Shown piece after piece: positions 1 to 11,354 of a stretch of DNA of 64,000 nt. Under the pieces are notes generated by a model. That model saw nothing but the letters and a program-made list of their open reading frames with translations. It was not told the origin of the DNA and searched no databases. The stretch is taken from positions 50,001 to 114,000 of the forward strand of contig RPFO01000089.1 in the NCBI GenBank assembly GCA_009746045.1. The letters are read 5' to 3'. Numbering within the stretch: the stretch's first letter is position 1; the number at the start of each line of letters is the position of its first letter. This DNA comes from Mesostigma viride. Its lineage: Eukaryota; Streptophyta; Mesostigmatophyceae; Mesostigmatales; Mesostigmataceae. The position numbers and the translations under genes were made by a program.

Positions 1-816
1 GCGGGCATCATCTCCGAGGAGAAGGCCGGAAGAGCAGGTAACGAGCAACCGGCTCGGAGTCCATCATTTTAGGGCATCGCGTGCACAAAGACATTGTGGA
101 AAGAAGTTGCGAACATGAGATGGCTCGAGTTTTGATCACGTGTTAATCCGACTTCTGTTATCGATTTCATTTGCGGCGATGCAATGCCTTTTCTGAGTTC
201 GCCACTCCCTGATGGGGTTGGGTGTCACCGCTGCAATCCTTGGATTTAGAGGTTAGTGGCGGCGTTCGATTTTCAAGTATCGCCGATGCTTCAAATAGTT
301 CCTCTAAGCCAGAGCGGCTAGTGTTGGATTCGCCTATTTTAGTATAGACGCTAATACATCTATAGAGCACATGAGCTGGTGGTTGTTCGCTTTGGGTTTG
401 TCTGCGGTAGTGCCGGCACATGTTCTGCAAGAAGTTGGGCATTAGTTATTACGTTGCATTGCCTTCAGCACAGTTTTTTACCCACTTTCGGGCCAGATTT
501 CGTGTTTTGGAAGTTCCGGCTACCCTCATGGCGGTTGTAGTTAGGCCTGGGATTTCCGTCATGCATCGGTGCACGGGCAACCAGTGCTATCCTACCACAG
601 TACATCGAATCATATAGCTGATGCTGTTTCAAAGTGGGCAATGTGTATTTAAAGCTCGCGCTGATTTCTCTCTCATCGCGTGCTCTCTGTATCGATCGAC
701 GTGCTGGCCGGCTGGTTCCCATGGTCATTGTAGCTCGTGCGACATAGACGTTGGGCAGCTTTTTAGCGTTGAAGCCACCCGCTTCCATGCACGACTAAAT
801 AACCGTTTCCTTCGCT
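1..816. other. 5' flank of the GSK3 gene, no gene recognised
   Basis: No open reading frame here shows a recognisable domain; the short ones on both strands overlap each other and look like chance. The stretch ends just before an ATG at 817 that opens a 40-codon frame closing at 937-939. That frame is either an upstream ORF of the kinase gene or part of an unresolved first exon. Confidence 0.5.
646..654 (+). promoter_or_regulatory. candidate TATA-like element
   Basis: The string TATTTAAAG lies about 170 bases before the ATG at 817 and about 900 bases before the first ATG in frame with the kinase (1543). It is the best AT-rich core-promoter candidate in a GC-rich stretch. Support is positional only. 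Confidence 0.25.
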
Positions 817-1542
817 ATGTCCCTCGCTGGTGCGTTTGCAGAAGGACGAGGGGTCGGAAAGTTGAAGCTTCCCCACGCGGCCGGATCACGGGCGGGCCGG
901 CGGCCCACCGACACGCCTTGCGCCCACTGTGAGCTCTAGGGCCCCTCCAGGGCTCAGGGCTTTGCTGCAAAAGTGGGACTCGCGGTATCGGACGGGGGTG
1001 CGCTGTCGTCTCCCGGTGGAGCGCATAACAGCCAGGGCGGCACGCCAGCCTCTGCCTCTGCTGCGGTGGCAGCCACAGGCAGCCAGTCGGGCACCATAGG
1101 CTCGAGTTCCTGCCTCCCATTTTCGTTCGGCTGCTTCAAGAGCGGCGCCGCATCGCAGCCGCTTCCCGCGCGTGACAGTCGCGGGAAACAAAAGTCGGGG
1201 GACCGGCACCTCTCGGGCGCAGAGTCGGGGCCCGCGGTCTCCCAGGAGTCCAGCCGCATCGCTGGTGCAAGGGACAGCTCGCAGCCGCGCTCGGGGGCCA
1301 AGAGCACGGGCGCATCGCCGCTCCATTCGGACAGCAGCAAGGCGCTCGCCGTGCGCCACGTGACGTCGGCGAATTTAAGCCAGGTCTCGGCCGACAGCCT
1401 TAACAAGGAGATTGACGCGGCTATCGCGTCCGCATCGGCACCACCACCGCCACCACCAGCAGCAGCAGCAGGAGCAGCAGCATCGTCTGCCAAGGCCAGC
1501 GAGACCACGGTCGCGGGAGCGAGCAGTAGCACGAGTACCGGT

Positions 1543-4500
1543 ATGGCACTGAGAAAGGACGCCGCGGGGCCGAGCGGCGCGGACGCTTTGCCCCGCGAGA
1601 TGCAGGAGATGAAGATGAAGGATGATGCTGAGGACACCGCTGGTGGGGAGGGCAAGGGGGGCGCGAGTGGCAGTGGGACAGGCGACGCGGCGCGGCCGGA
1701 GGTCGTCAAGCCCGATAAGGTGAGCAGATGGGTTCTGCGAAGAGTGGGAACTTTGGTAAGGCGGGGCCTGGTAATGGGACCAAGGCCATCAAGCCCGATC
1801 AGGTGAGTACGCGTACCCTGTCCATCTTCAGTTGTAAGGCAAAGGGTTGGGTCTGTGGTAAGGTATGGTGGCGCAGCCCGAGGTCGTTAAGCCCGATAAG
1901 GTGAGCGGGGCAGGGATGGGGTGAAGGGTCTCGAAAAGCGGAGTTTGGCCACGTCAAAACTGCCGCCACTGCTCCCGTGTGGGGAAGGGCATGGCCCCTC
2001 GTGAGAACGCGTGTGAAACCGCCCGGTGGTGTCTCCCATGCCGGCGTGTATGTAGAGCCCCTGTCGGCGTACACATATTTGGTTCCGTGGATCACGCATA
2101 GACCATGCGCATTCGGTTTGGCTACCCCAGGCATGACGGCGATAGAAGGCATGGCCATGTTTCAATAGGGAGGTCCTGGGGCACATTTCCAATGGAAGCA
2201 CATGGTTTGCGCTGGTCCCTTTCCTGGCTGTGCTGCTCAGGGAAGCAACAGCGGCACCTGTGCAACGGCTGCTTTTGCTGGGTAGTCATGGAGTCTGTTC
2301 GTCACAAGGTGCTGGTGTCTGTGGATCAAGAAACGCTGCTTTATCCGTCTCATATGTGCCTCCATGCCGTGCTGCTGCTCCCCCTTCATCTGTCCCGTCC
2401 ACCTCCCTCCATGGTCGTCGTGTCCCTGGCCTGTCTTCCTCCCCCCCCCCCCCCCCTCCCCCTTCCCCCCTCGCTTCTTGCCTCCAGAACGTGATGTACG
2501 AGGCGGTGTCGGTGCAAGGGGACCCGAACGAGACGGGCCACATCATCACGGTGCAGGCGCCCGCGCGAGGGAACCAGCCGCGACATGTACGTCCCCTCGC
2601 AGACCGGCGCTTGTTGGCATGGGCCGTTGTTGGCGCGTGCTTGTTGGCACGTGTACATAGTGATGACAGCCCCACCAGATCCGGTTTCCACACGGTAGGA
2701 TTCTGGTACCGTGATGACAATAATTACGGGAACTAGGCGGTGCGTTCACATTTGCCTGCGAGGCCGCTCGCGCGATGTTGAGACGCCCGCATGAGTACAA
2801 GGGACGCCTAAGCCCTGCCGTTGGTGACGCACATCCATGTGCACCTGGTGGTTAGACTGCAGCAAATGTGACTGATGCGGTGAGAGCCCGGCTTGTGCAC
2901 CGCGTGTCGCAAATGGAGAGAGGGTCGGTGCCTTTTGAGCTTGTTCTGGTCAGGCAATTGGTTCCATTGCATCCCTAGCTTGGAGGCCAGCTCGACCATT
3001 GGGTTGGTTAGTTGCGAGCGCGGCCGGTATGGCCTGTGACACGCATGCCCGGGCGCAGTGCACCAATTATGACATAAGAATGCTTGAGGAGTTTGGAAAA
3101 ATTGTGCGCTGCGTTGCATGGTGTTGGGGGTCTTGCGTCTCGCGATGCTGCCGACACGCATGGTGGGGCGGCATGCTTTTTTGAAGTGTTTCAAATTCTA
3201 GGGAGAAACGCTCGGCCCGACATGGGGTGACCCCTTGGTCATCGCAACCAAGAGAATGGATTTTATGTGGCTGTGGGCTGACAGTGCCAGCCCTCGCCAC
3301 ATGCGCGCGGCTGGTACTCTGCCCGCTGCGTAGCCTCTTGCCCTCGTGTCTGTCCGCATGGGCCAGTGATGCCGTTCATCTGCGTGCCTGCCAGTGCAGG
3401 CCGCTGGATTGACATGCCTTACCACCATCATGACGATCATCGTCATGCAACCACCCAGCGCGCAATCATTGTCTATTGGTCATATGCGCATAATTCATTT
3501 ACAGAAGGGACAGGATGTGCCAGTCTTCCATATGCCCGATGTAGCACAGCCACTAATGCTGATAAAGACGTGCTGGGTGTCGCGTCCTGCCTGTCCTGCC
3601 TGTTCCCTGGGTCACCCTGTTGCTGCTGCGACACGGCGTACATGCTTGTGCTACCTCCAGCTTGTCCTTAGCAGCCCTGTCTTTAGAAGCTCGTCCACAG
3701 AGAAAGACATTACCATTAAAACCTGCGTCTTCCAAGAGACCTACCTGCCCTTGGTGATCTTGTGCTCAAATGAGGAGTTTCGTTGCTTCATGCTTTTGCC
3801 GTTTTGTTCTCATAACCCCTTGGCCATGCGTCCCCTCCTGCCTGCCCCGATCATTCTTCCATCATCTCCCCCCTGCCCCCCCCCCCCTTTGTATTGCTGG
3901 GTCCAGACGCTGAGCTATGCGGCGGAGCGCATCGTGGGCAACGGCTCGTTCGGCGTGGTGTTCCAGGCGACGTGCCTCGAGACGGGCGAGACGGTGGCCA
4001 TCAAGAAGGTGCTGCAGGACAAGCGGTTCAAGAACAGGGAGCTGCAGGTGAGCGCGCTGTGTCATCCGACAGTTGTCCGCAGTAGTGACTCCTGGGGCTA
4101 GCGACGTCGCGATCAACCCTGCTCATGTTCATGTGGACGGCATTGCCTCCTGGGTCCGCAAGACGTGGCAGATGGTGTACCGTGTGCTTGCTGGGTCATG
4201 CCGTGCCATATCCCATGTTAACCGTGTCATACAGTATCGCATATTTGTCCATTGCTAAACTACTCGCCCATCACAATTACGCTTCTTTCACCCACCAATG
4301 CTGACATCCACTTCCCACCCACCCACCACCCACCCACCCACCCACCCACCCACCCACCCACCCACCCACCCACCCACCCACCCACCCACCCACCCACCCA
4401 CCCACCCACCCACGAAAATCACGATTATGCTTGTTTCATGCGCCAATACTGACCTCCCCCCCCCCCCCCCAACACACAAAATCTGACTGCCCCATGTGTG

Positions 4501-7500
4501 CTTTCCCAGATCATGCGAATGCTGGAGCACCCGAACGTGGTCAACCTCAAGCACTGCTTCTACTCCACCAACGAGCAGGAGGAGGTGAGGCTGGGGGAGC
4601 CGTGTGACATAGTGTGTGCATGATGGGTGCGGCAGAATGGCGAGGGCTGCGTGCCAGCCTGAGTGGTGTCATGCCTTGGAGCACGCTTGCCTGCCGTCGG
4701 CCAAGGCACGATGTCAAGAGATGGGGATAAAGCAGGGCCTTGTGGGCGGCACTGACCTGCCTCAATGTATTGGTGTATTCTAGAGCTGGGCCTCCATTTG
4801 GTTGCTCAGCGGGGCATCCTCGATGGTCTGCACGGACGCCTCCACGCTGGCGGCACCCAGCATCTCGCTCTTGCCTCGCGCTAGCTTTGCAAGGCCTCCA
4901 CGGCGGTCATGGTACTTGAATGGCTATCCAAGCTGTTTAAACAACTGTCTGGGCGTGCCTATCGACAGCCCACGAGTGTACTGAGATGTCCTTACGCATG
5001 GCACATGCGGATCCACTCCGTTGGTTCCGTGCTCATACCACCCCAATCAATGCTTAGACACTCTCACATGGGTACTCACATCAACCCTCACATTGATACT
5101 GGCATGCTGATATCCGTGTGACATCGCCTCGCTGTCTGGATGTTGTATTTATTTTTCCACCGCCCTGTTGGCCAGGTGTACCTGAACCTTGTGCTGGAGT
5201 ACGTCCCTGAGACTGTCTACCGCATCGCCAAGCACTACAGCAAGATGAACCAGCGCATGCCGACCATCTTTGTCAAGCTCTACGTGTACCAGGTGAGGGG
5301 CGCGATAGATCCTGGGTGCGCTGGGCGGGATAGCTGCATTGCACAGGCACGTCTCGCACGCTGTCAAGCACGTGCACGCACGCACCTTGCATATGCGTAT
5401 GTGTTGTTGTGCATGTGTGCCGTCTGTAGGGCATTACAGGCATTCTACTCCTACCTTCCTAGCTTAGGTGCAGCCATGTGCCTCCTCAATAGGACTGCTT
5501 GGGCTCATTCGATAAGTGGTCAGGTGGCATCTTGTTTGTGAACCAGGGTGTTGGTTCGAAGTCGTGGATCACACGCCCTGTCTGCCACGCTTTTCTAAAC
5601 CCGTGTTTTGGTTGCGTCCTGCCCGCTACGGAACTGCCCTGCCCGCCTACTTGCAGTGTTCCCACGGCTCCCCCCCCCAAGTTTTCGCCCATGTTTGTGT
5701 CTTCCACTAAAACATGCTGCTGTGTTTTCCCCGTCCCCCTCTTTCCCACCTCCTCTCCCGTCCGCCCTCCCTCCTCACAAACCAAACCAAACCAAACCCC
5801 CCCCCCCACATAGATCTGCCGCTCGCTCGCGTACACCCACAACGAGATGGGCGTGTGCCACCGCGACATCAAGCCACAGAACCTGCTCGTCAACTCGGCC
5901 ACCCACCAGCTCAAGCTGTGTGACTTTGGCTCGGCCAAGATGCTTGTCCCTGGGGAGCCCAACATCTCGTATATCTGCTCGCGCTACTACCGCGCGCCGG
6001 AGCTCATATTTGGCGCGACCGACTACACAACGGCGATTGACATCTGGTCCATGGGGTGCGTCATGGCCGAGCTGCTGCTGGGCCAGCCGCTGTTCCCGGG
6101 CGAGTCAGGCGTCGACCAGCTCGTGGAGATTATCAAGGTAATCACATTGATGTAATGAATATGTTACTGTCCAGGTAGATGGGGAGCGGGTAGCAGGGAG
6201 CGGGGAGCGCTGGAGCAGGGAGCGGGGGAGCAGGGAGCGGGGAGGGCGGAGGGGGGCGGGGGTGTGATTTGGGCGTGGACCAGCTCGTGGAGATTATCAA
6301 GGTATTATAATCTATAGCGAAAGTTTGGTATGGTACTGGGATTCCTATACAGGACGTATAACACAGTTTCACGACTCCAGGGGTCTCCTGATTCTAAAGG
6401 CATCTCGAACTAGAGCCCATGGGCAGAAAAAGGCCCTTTATCGGAGAGCAGTGCTAGTGTGTCTGAAAATGCCTAGTAAACCAACGGGCCCTCATTGTTT
6501 GTTATCATAAAGATATATGGGATTGGTGGGGGTGTAAGTTGAAGGGGGTTGTGCGTGCGTATGGGGGGTGGGGTGGGCTGTCTGCGTTGCATGAAAGAGG
6601 GGGGATAGGGGTAGGGGTCGGGTGGGGGTGGGGCGATCGATGGCTGCTGGGAAGGACAGATAGCTTTGTTGATGCACGGGGTTGGAGGGCATACTGTTGT
6701 GGGGTGGTCTCCTGGTCAGCTAGCATTGGTGGAGGGTCGCTTTTTTCTTGATGGGGAATCTCTTGTTCTTTCCCTGGACATTTTTTCTTTCCCTTTCTCT
6801 TTCCCCCTAATTCCCGTTTTTCCTTTTGTGTGCTCCTCGCTCCTTTTCCCGGCCCTTCTGGTCCCCCTTCCTCCCCGCCCCTGCTCCTGCTACTACTGTC
6901 TTCCGACCACCACCCGTCCACCCACCCGCCCGCCCACCCACCCACCCACCCACCCACCCACCCACCCACCCACCACCCACCCACCCACCCACCCACCCAC
7001 CCACCCACCCACCCACCCACCCACCCACCCACCCACCCACCCTCCCACCCTCCCACCCACCCACCCACCCACCCTCCCACCCACCCACCCACCCACCCAC
7101 CCACCCACCCACCCACCCACCCACTTCACCATTTTACACTATCCCCACCAGGTACTTGGCACGCCCACGCGGGAGGAGATCAACTCGATGAACCCCAACT
7201 ACACCGAGTTCAAGTTCCCCCAGATCAAGCCGCACCCGTGGCAGAAGGTGTTCCACAAGCGCATGCAGCCCGAGGCGCTCGACCTCATCTCCAAGCTGCT
7301 GCAGTACTCGCCGCAGAAGAGGTTCAACTCGGTGCGCGTTTATTTCTCTATCTTTCTATCTCTGGCGATAAGTTGTCTCATTGATGAGCTCATGTGGCAA
7401 TTCTCCATTTGAGCTTTTTTTCTCGCTGTCACTTGCCTCACCCGGGACCCATTACGGGCGCGTCTGCTTGCACATTGTGCCCTGACCTTATGGAATGTGG

Positions 7501-8850
7501 TTGCGTTTGTACCCCCTCGCCACATGGATACGTGTGCATTTGAACGTGTGTCTGTGCATGCATGCCTGCCTGCCCGCATGCCCGCATGCCCGCATGCCCG
7601 CATGCCCGCATGCCCGCATGCCCGCATGCCCGCATGCCCGCATGCCCGCATGCCCGCATGCCCGCATGCCCGCATGCCCGCCTGTCCGCGCGCATGCCCG
7701 CCCGCCCGCCTGCCTGCCCGCCACCGCCGCCACCGGTCAGCTCGAGGCATGCTGCCACCCATTCTTCGACGAGCTGCGGCACCCCAAATGCCGGCTGCCC
7801 AACGGCAAGCCCATGCCCGTGCTCTTCAACTTCCGCCCCGGGGGTGAGTTTACAGTCCTCCGCTTGCGCCCCATAAGTATGAATGGCTGCATGGGTTTGC
7901 CGATATTCCCCTCTGGTCATGTGCATGTGTGAAGTGGGGAGCATTAGGGTATTTCTACGAATGGGTCTACTTTTCGTCTCGTGTATTGGCACCCTGCTGG
8001 GGTGCTTTGGGGGGATGGTGGCTCTCTAAACGCATGTCTGATGGGCTTTCTTGGTGATCACTACTGGGGTATCCGCCAGCACTCCTTGACGCCAGGCAGA
8101 GGAATGCGGTTGCTGCAGACGGTTTTGAGCATACGAGCCAATTATGCGGGCGATATGGGGCTGAACAGCACTTCATTAGAGTCGTCAGGTCAAGGGTTGT
8201 GCGCCCTCGCTCTCGGCTGGACATGTGCTTATGGGTGGCTGGCAGGGATGGTTTGGGCCTGGGCAGTCCCTGAACAAGCACGTGCACGTCACGCCCCCTG
8301 AAGCCAGATCTAGGACCCTTGTTCTGCTGGTGGTTGCCCGTGCAGGATTGTGCCCAGTTTTTCCCGTGTTGCCGAGTTACGTTGAAACCCATCTTGCTTT
8401 TTCTGTGTGCAATCGTGCCCCATCATCGCCCTTGGCATGTGTGGCTGCACATTTCGGATCCACACACACATACACCTCGCCTTGCTCCGTCCCCTCCCCT
8501 GTTAGCAATCTGCACGGTCTGTTTGGAAGTTGCTAGTTATCCCCCACTTGTCTGCCGTGGTACTCAAACACACACACACGTTTTTGCCCCTGTCTGCCCT
8601 TCTCTGCCTACTGTCATTACCCCCATTATCTGCCCTGCTAAATGCTACCTCCCCCCCCCCCCCCCCCACCCCCCACCCCCTCTTTCCCATCATTTACCTG
8701 CATGAATATGTATGTAATGTTTGCGCAGAGCTCAAGGGCGCATCGCCCGAGATGATCAACAAGCTCATCCCCGAGCACGTGCGCAAGCCTGCCGAGTATG
8801 CGGAGCTGCTGCGCCAGGTGGCAGCGCTCAACGCCAAGACGGCCTCGTGA
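1543..8850 (+). CDS. GSK3: GSK3/Shaggy-type serine/threonine protein kinase, nine coding exons
   Basis: Coding exons: 1 up to 1719, then 2488-2586, 3907-4047, 4510-4584, 5176-5292, 5814-6137, 7152-7331, 7741-7843 and 8729-8850 (stop 8848-8850). All introns are GT-AG. All are phase 0 except the last, which splits a Glu codon. Exon 3 carries the glycine loop [11 protein letters not shown] and the VAIKK lysine. Exon 6 carries [14 protein letters not shown] and the activation-loop tyrosine in [12 protein letters not shown]. The Arg of KNRELQ, the Arg of HRD and the Lys of GSAK match the family's primed-substrate pocket. Exon 2 ([11 protein letters not shown]) resembles the plant GSK3 N-terminus. 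From the first in-frame ATG (1543) the product is about 445 residues, a normal family size plus an acidic, Gly-rich N-terminal tail. The frame is open back to 940 with a Ser/Ala/Gly-rich sequence but no ATG, so an upstream exon is possible. The family phosphorylates pre-phosphorylated substrates in cytosol and nucleus (family knowledge). Confidence 0.93.
1697..1907 (+). repeat. three copies of the exon 1 end and its splice donor
   Basis: The last codons of exon 1 (VVKPDK, ending 1719) plus the donor GTGAGC recur twice in the next 190 bases. The copies end at 1802 (IKPDQ, donor GTGAGT) and 1900 (EVVKPDK, donor GTGAGC). Each copy ends in a good GT donor. Only the first is shown in frame with the upstream ORF. 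Confidence 0.7.
2444..2480 (+). repeat. poly-C/C-rich tract before exon 2
   Basis: A C run with few interruptions lies just upstream of the exon 2 acceptor at 2487. Equivalent C-rich tracts precede most acceptors of this gene. Confidence 0.7.
4315..4412 (+). repeat. (CCCA)n microsatellite in intron 3
   Basis: Near-perfect CCCA repeats lie about 100 bases upstream of the exon 4 acceptor (4509). The opposite strand is (GGGT)n and could form G-quadruplexes. Confidence 0.95.
6272..6303 (+). repeat. intronic copy of the exon 6 end with donor
   Basis: Thirty bases matching the end of exon 6 (6108-6137, encoding [10 protein letters not shown]) recur here with one C-to-G change, again followed directly by a GT donor (GTATTA). 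The copy lies 135 bases inside intron 6. Confidence 0.85.
6909..7123 (+). repeat. (CCCA)n microsatellite in intron 6
   Basis: About 215 bases of CCCA units with scattered CCA and CCCT variants end 28 bases before the exon 7 acceptor (7151). Confidence 0.95.
7568..7684 (+). repeat. tandem 8-bp CGCATGCC repeat in intron 7
   Basis: About 14 near-perfect copies of the 8-mer run almost to the exon 8 acceptor (7740). The unit contains the palindrome GCATGC. Confidence 0.95.
8655..8692 (+). repeat. poly-C tract in intron 8
   Basis: A long C run with a few A interruptions lies about 40 bases before the exon 9 acceptor (8728). Confidence 0.8.
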
Positions 8851-9849
8851 TGGAGCGGGGTGCCAAGACGGCCTTGTGTTCACGGATGCTGATGATGGTG
8901 GATGACGAGTGTGATGATGGGGATGGGCAGGACGCCCAAATAGAGCGCTCAACGGTGATGATGACGACGATGATGACGATGCTGAAAATGTCAACGGGTG
9001 GTGGTGATGACGATGCTAATGTGCTCCATGCTGGTGGTGGTTATGACGATGTCATCATCACCTTTTTGTCCGGGACAAACCGGGTTGCAATTGGAGCAGG
9101 TTGGCGTCGGAGCGATTGTCGTTTGGCCGCCAAGAGGGGTTCGGCATGGCACGCCAAGAATTATTTGTTGTCTGACTTGATTATGAAGTGAGACAACTAT
9201 GCCTATGGCGGAGGGCGCGGTCAGCCCTGCTACAGGGCAGGTCTCTTTTTACTGTCTAGCGCACATGCCCGGCCTTCATTTCCCTTTTCGCCGGCACCTG
9301 CCACGGAGGTTGAAAATGACGGTCCCAGCATTCTTCCCTGGTGGGCACTTGCTGGGCAGGATCTGGGTACTACGCTACTTTGGGCAATTTGCGCGGCCAC
9401 CGCTGAGGTGGGGATACGTACGATGGCAAGGTGGCATGCCGCGGTTCCATAATCCATCTACTGCGCCGCATGTGGTAGCTGTAGGGCTGCGCCCTCAGTC
9501 ATGTCATGTAACCTGTGTTGCAGGTTTTGTATGATTAGTAGGAAGCAAACACAATAGCAGAGGGAATAAGGACCACCAAAGTATGTAGTGGCAGGAATTC
9601 AATTTTTTTTCTGGGGTGGGGTGGGGTGGGGTTGGCCATGCTCCAATCAAGAAGATGACGCTTGTCAGGGGTAGAGTAGCTTGCCAGGTGGATCGAGCAT
9701 TTTACACTGTTCTGACAATCACTGCCATATGGACACAATTTGGGGTCCATGCAGCAAGGCTCGTGTGTTGTGTGTATTGCACATTTGAGGGACCATCCAT
9801 AGGAGTGGACTCAGGAGCTGTGCTGTCGTTGGCTAGGAGAAGCATATAT
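8851..9849. other. 3' flank of GSK3, no gene recognised
   Basis: Holds an imperfect copy of the last coding bases (8862-8879 repeats 8833-8850 around the stop), a GATGATG-rich stretch at 8885-9060, and a TGTAA at 9507-9511. TGTAA is the usual polyadenylation signal of chlorophyte algae, but here it is 650 bases past the stop, so the assignment is weak. No ORF with a recognisable domain. Confidence 0.45.
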
Positions 9850-10258
9850 TAATTAATTAATTAAAATCATAGCTCCGTTGGGAGCATATGTAACACATAG
9901 CCCTGAGAAAGGGGCATCTATGGGTTTGTAATACAATCAGGGCTACAACCTGCAGGTGGAGGATGTACAACTGTCACCTGCTCTGGGTGCACAAGGTGCA
10001 CCTGCACCGCCATGATGGTTCATGCCTCCTTAACAAGCACAGGCACCCAGGGGGGGCTTGAGGAGAGGGCCTAGAAGGCCTGCATGACATATGGGGTGGA
10101 GGGTATGTGGCTAGGCTATAGCTGGTGTACACATGGCATCTCAGCAGAGAGTAACTCCCTGCATAGGCATCGCATGGCTAATGATTCTTAATGCATCATC
10201 CATGGGAGGTCCCATTGTAGGCTGGGCGCGGCTAGATACTGAAAGCATCAAGAAGCAT
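9850..10258 (-). mobile_element. 5'-truncated copy of the ORF1-only retroelement (copy 'a')
   Basis: On the minus strand this is about 400 bases of the same 3' UTR found in E1 and E2. It ends in the hairpin (9873-9884) and a (TTAA)n tail. Shared blocks include the stretch beside the hairpin (CCTGAGAAAGGGG) and CAGCAGAGAGTAACTCCCTGC. The string AGAAGCATATAT occurs at its tail side (about 9839) and again after copy 'b' (about 10627), a plausible target duplication. It carries no coding sequence. Confidence 0.75.
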
Positions 10259-10621
10259 TAATTAATTAATTAATTATCAACATCACTCCGTTGGGAGTCA
10301 ATGTAGCACATATCCCTGAGAAGGGGCATATGGCTTTAAATACATCCTAGGCTACTTCATGCAAGGGTGGGAATGTAAGCAACACTTGCTCTAGGTGCCG
10401 CAAGGGCACCGGCACCACCATGCTGTCTCAGGTTCAACCCAGCTAAGGGGATCCTGGCACGGGGGAGGAAGATCATCATGGCTATGCAAGGGCTAGGGCA
10501 TGGCTTCTCGACAGAGAGCATCTCTCTGCATGGCATAGCATGGCTAAGTTCTTAATGCAACATCCATGGGGGTCCCATTATAGACAAAGCATGGCTAAAT
10601 GTTGAAGGCATCATCCATGGG
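10259..10621 (-). mobile_element. 5'-truncated copy of the ORF1-only retroelement (copy 'b')
   Basis: A second minus-strand 3' UTR copy with tail at 10259-10275 and hairpin at 10286-10297. CATCAAGAAGCAT flanks it at 10246-10258 and 10622-10634. The two elements are homologous, so this is only a candidate target duplication. No coding sequence. Confidence 0.75.
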
Positions 10622-10937
10622 CATCAAGAAGCATATATGAAGCATATATCAAGAAGCATATATGATTTCAGGTTCACGTAATTATGCCATCAGTGTAATA
10701 ATCTGCGGATCACGGGAGGTGCATGAAACATGGAAAAGCAGGCATGGCTAAGAGAACTTTAATTTGAACTTGAGATAAATTTCCCTGGTTGTAGTTTCCA
10801 TGGAGACAACTCCTGGACTGCAGTGGTGTCCCAGAATGTGGCACAACTGCGACAGCGCAATATAACACTCAAGAATCAGTTCCTGGTGGGCCAGCATGGG
10901 ACGGCACATGCCCTTACCGAGACACTGCGATTGGCCC
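10622..10937. other. unassigned stretch, probably retroelement 5' region
   Basis: No domain-bearing ORF. It lies directly left of the 68-bp repeat that flanks E1. Because that repeat recurs at 16747 inside sequence leading into LINE I copy E3, this stretch may belong to the same 5' region, displaced by E1. Confidence 0.3.
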
Positions 10938-11005
10938 AGATTTCCTGCGGGTGCTGCAGCTATGCAACAGCGTGGCATGTGGCCTACATCGGTGTGACGA
11001 GCTAT
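10938..11005 (+). repeat. 68-bp direct repeat flanking E1 (left copy)
   Basis: Matches 16747-16814 over 68 bases with one difference (base 13). The left copy abuts the (TTAA)n tail of E1 and the right copy abuts its 5' end, so the pair behaves as an unusually long target-site duplication. Confidence 0.8.
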
Positions 11006-11354
11006 TAATTAATTATTAATTATCAACATCACTCCGTTGGGAGTAGATGTAGCACATAGCCCTGAGAAGGGGCATATGGCTTTTAATACATTCTAGGCTA
11101 CTTCATGCAAGGGTGGGAATGTAAGCTACCCCTGCTCTAGGTGCACCAGGGCACCTGCACCCTCATGGTCTATCACGCTATGCCCGGGTAAGGGGGGAGC
11201 ATGCCTGTGAGGGGGAAGATCATCATGGCTATACAAAAAACTAGAGCGTGGCATCTCAGCAGAGAGCAACTCTCTGCATGGGCACAGCATAACTAAATAA
11301 AACTAGGCATCATCTGGAGTGTGGCACATCATAGGCACACATGTACATGGTTAA

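Noticed and set aside
954-1709. Antisense 251-codon frame opposite the first kinase exon
   Set aside because: It mirrors a GC-rich Ser/Ala/Gly coding stretch; no domain and no promoter or splice support.
5550-5566. B-box-like GGTTCGAAGTC in intron 5 as a tRNA gene
   Set aside because: No matching A box or cloverleaf around it.
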